Shown in pieces: positions 62,826-64,000 of a DNA stretch of 64,000 nt. Each line of letters starts with the position of its first letter. The first letter of the stretch is position 1. The translations under genes were made by a program, and so were the position numbers. Below the pieces are notes generated by a model that was not told the DNA's origin, made no database searches, and saw only the letters and a program-made list of their open reading frames with translations. Source of the stretch: Bacteroides sedimenti. Its GTDB lineage: Bacteria > Bacteroidota > Bacteroidia > Bacteroidales > Bacteroidaceae. The stretch spans positions 1,984,001 through 2,048,000 of the forward strand of contig NZ_AP028055.1 of the NCBI RefSeq assembly GCF_040365225.1. The letters run 5' to 3'.

Positions 62826-63599
62826 TTAAACTCCATATTTTACTCTATTACTACCCCAATTATAATCTGATAATTTTTCCTCCCATGCCAACCATAACAT
62901 GAATATCAGTCCATAAAACAAATATTTAAATAAACTGTCGTGCAGAAAACCAAAACTCTGCGGATAAACTCCTAAGCACCACACAATCGTACCTATACGA
63001 ACGATATTGAATAACAGAAGCAACAAAGCTCCTGGAACGAAGAAAGAGAGGCGCTTCCACCATATTCCTTTGCTGAAAAGAATTACCAGAAAGAAAATAT
63101 ATATTTGTTTTACACCAGTACACCCCCAAATTACGTTAACACCAGCCGAAGAGGTATTATAAGTAAGAACTGTGGAGACTTTTCTTTGCCCATCCCCCAC
63201 TTGGATATTTTTATGTTTCAGAAAAATAGAATCACCAGAAACGACATTCACCAATCGATGACATAATACTGTTGTTTTTTCTGCCCAATTCACAAAAAAG
63301 GGAGTGAGATCCTTGTTTAGAAAACAGATAAACTGACTCTCTTTATTCTGCCGGTTAATCTCTCCAGCTCCTAAAGCCAACCATATTTTCTCTTTAATCA
63401 CAGAATGGGCAAAAGGTTCTTTAGTTTCCTGCAGTGTTTTTCCATTGCTCTGATTATCGATCCCGGTGTGAAAAAACAATTTCCAACTCAGGTGTGCCGC
63501 AATAACAACTGCCACAAAAATCATCAATCTGCGAAAAGGGAACAATTTTCTTTTCCAGTTCAATAACCGTTCAACCGATTTTGCATTCATGTTTCTCAT
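62826..63599 (-). CDS. Exosortase/archaeosortase-family membrane protease-transpeptidase
   Basis: 257 residues with about six membrane helices. Catalytic triad in the usual order and spacing: Cys160 in VIWGCTGVKQ, Arg201 in NIVRIGTIV, His220 in FLHDSL. The family cleaves a C-terminal sorting signal (PEP-CTERM in proteobacteria, XrtF-type signals in Bacteroidetes) and may attach the protein to a lipid or glycan. The second ATG (codon 4) is an alternative start, since a minus-strand TATTTTTG box lies only 11 bp upstream of the first. It overlaps or abuts the DUF4105 gene, forming a three-gene unit with the PafA-like gene. Confidence 0.9.
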   Translation of the reverse strand: MRNMNAKSVERLLNWKRKLFPFRRLMIFVAVVIAAHLSWKLFFHTGIDNQSNGKTLQETKEPFAHSVIKEKIWLALGAGEINRQNKESQFICFLNKDLTPFFVNWAEKTTVLCHRLVNVVSGDSIFLKHKNIQVGDGQRKVSTVLTYNTSSAGVNVIWGCTGVKQIYIFFLVILFSKGIWWKRLSFFVPGALLLLLFNIVRIGTIVWCLGVYPQSFGFLHDSLFKYLFYGLIFMLWLAWEEKLSDYNWGSNRVKYGV

Positions 63600-63609
63600 T
63601 ATTCGCGTG

Positions 63610-63617
63610 CAAAAATA
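63610..63617 (-). promoter_or_regulatory. -7 promoter box of the exosortase operon
   Basis: TATTTTTG on the minus strand matches TAnnTTTG. Transcription would begin near 63603, giving a nearly leaderless message if the first ATG is used. Confidence 0.5.
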
Positions 63618-63728
63618 AGCTTATTTCTTGTTAATCGGGACTAAATCATTTTTTTTTGGTTATTTGATAGAAAATTAATGCAATTGTTCTGTTTTTTTTG
63701 GCTTACTTTGCAAATTCAAAAGAAGCAA

Positions 63729-64000
63729 GTGAACTTAGTAATAGATATCGGAAATACAACAGCTAAAGTTGCGATATTCAAAGACAATACTATAGTAGAA
63801 GTCTTTCGTAGCTCTAATCAGTCGCTCGACTGCCTGCCGGAAATCCTCGAACGTTTTCCCGTAAGGCAAGGGATCGTGGCCTCTGTTATCAGTTTAACAA
63901 AAAAAGTAACAGAACAGCTCGAAGCTTTTCCATTCTCAGTTATCCTACTTAATGCCACTACTCCGATACCAATAGAAAACCTTTATCACACACCTGAAAC
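63729..64000 (+). CDS. coaX: Type III pantothenate kinase (partial, C-terminus off right edge)
   Basis: The open frame starts with GTG at 63729, NLVIDIGNTTAKVAIFKDN, the phosphate-binding DIGNT motif of CoaX-type kinases. Further IVASVISLTKKV and LLNATTPIPIENLY match the family. It catalyses the first step of coenzyme A synthesis. No in-frame ATG lies close upstream, so GTG is taken as the start. A near-consensus -7 box TTACTTTG is at 63703-63710. Confidence 0.92.
   Translation, partial: MNLVIDIGNTTAKVAIFKDNTIVEVFRSSNQSLDCLPEILERFPVRQGIVASVISLTKKVTEQLEAFPFSVILLNATTPIPIENLYHTPE

Overview
This window looks like a chromosomal segment of a Bacteroides-type gut bacterium (order Bacteroidales). 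The evidence is a SusC/SusD pair in a large glycan-utilisation locus, lipoprotein signals of Bacteroidetes style, several promoters of the Bacteroidetes primary-sigma form TAnnTTTG, a Pls/PosA-like adenylating enzyme, and a five-gene inositol-lipid cluster of the kind described in Bacteroides thetaiotaomicron. Base composition is AT-rich throughout. I assign neither genus nor species more precisely than that.

Left edge (1-4600): the 5' part of a large Pls/PosA-family non-ribosomal-peptide-synthetase-like membrane enzyme runs off the left end on the minus strand. Two tandem paralogous cassettes follow on the plus strand. Each has a promoter, a conserved leader hairpin, a 42-44 codon gene and a conserved terminator-like tail. 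A small secreted orphan protein on the minus strand closes this part.

Polysaccharide-utilisation-type locus (4626-29134, all minus strand, transcribed right to left from a promoter near 29315-29344). The order of transcription is FAD oxidoreductase, DUF4434 protein A, sugar-porter MFS permease, GlcNAc 2-epimerase family protein, DUF4434 protein B, SusC, SusD, DUF5018 lipoprotein, GHL10 glycosidase-like protein, phosphodiester glycosidase (NAGPA fold), secreted ADP-ribosylglycohydrolase-fold lipoprotein, metallophosphoesterase, sialate O-acetylesterase, a second GHL10 protein, a DUF5009 membrane acyltransferase-like protein, and an SGNH esterase, ending at a strong terminator (4476-4511). I recognise no classical glycoside hydrolase, polysaccharide lyase or dedicated regulator in it. 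The enzyme set hints at an O-acetylated, phosphodiester-containing amino-sugar glycan, but this is inference.

Intergenic desert (29162-31591): about 2.4 kb with no convincing intact gene. It holds a perfect 29-bp inverted repeat carrying TGTACAT every 22 bp, two long hairpin elements that share an identical 39-nt core, and a decayed coding remnant between those two elements. Two orphan secreted proteins follow.

Housekeeping half (33249-64000): EamA permease, LTA-synthase-like sulfatase-fold protein, M3 oligopeptidase with a small lipoprotein, dCMP deaminase, S41 protease, 5-formyl-THF cyclo-ligase, DciA-like protein with RecF, TPR protein, RibH, tRNA-Tyr and tRNA-Gly, RlmN and PdxA. The inositol-lipid operon comes next (nucleotidyltransferase/ATP-grasp fusion, CDP-alcohol phosphatidyltransferase, flippase-like membrane protein, HAD phosphatase, inositol-3-phosphate synthase). 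Then come a sigma-54 activator with LptE, a conserved partner and SecG, followed by SecA, a predicted catalytically dead alkaline-phosphatase-fold protein, a DUF4105 protein, an exosortase-family protein and the start of a type III pantothenate kinase running off the right edge.
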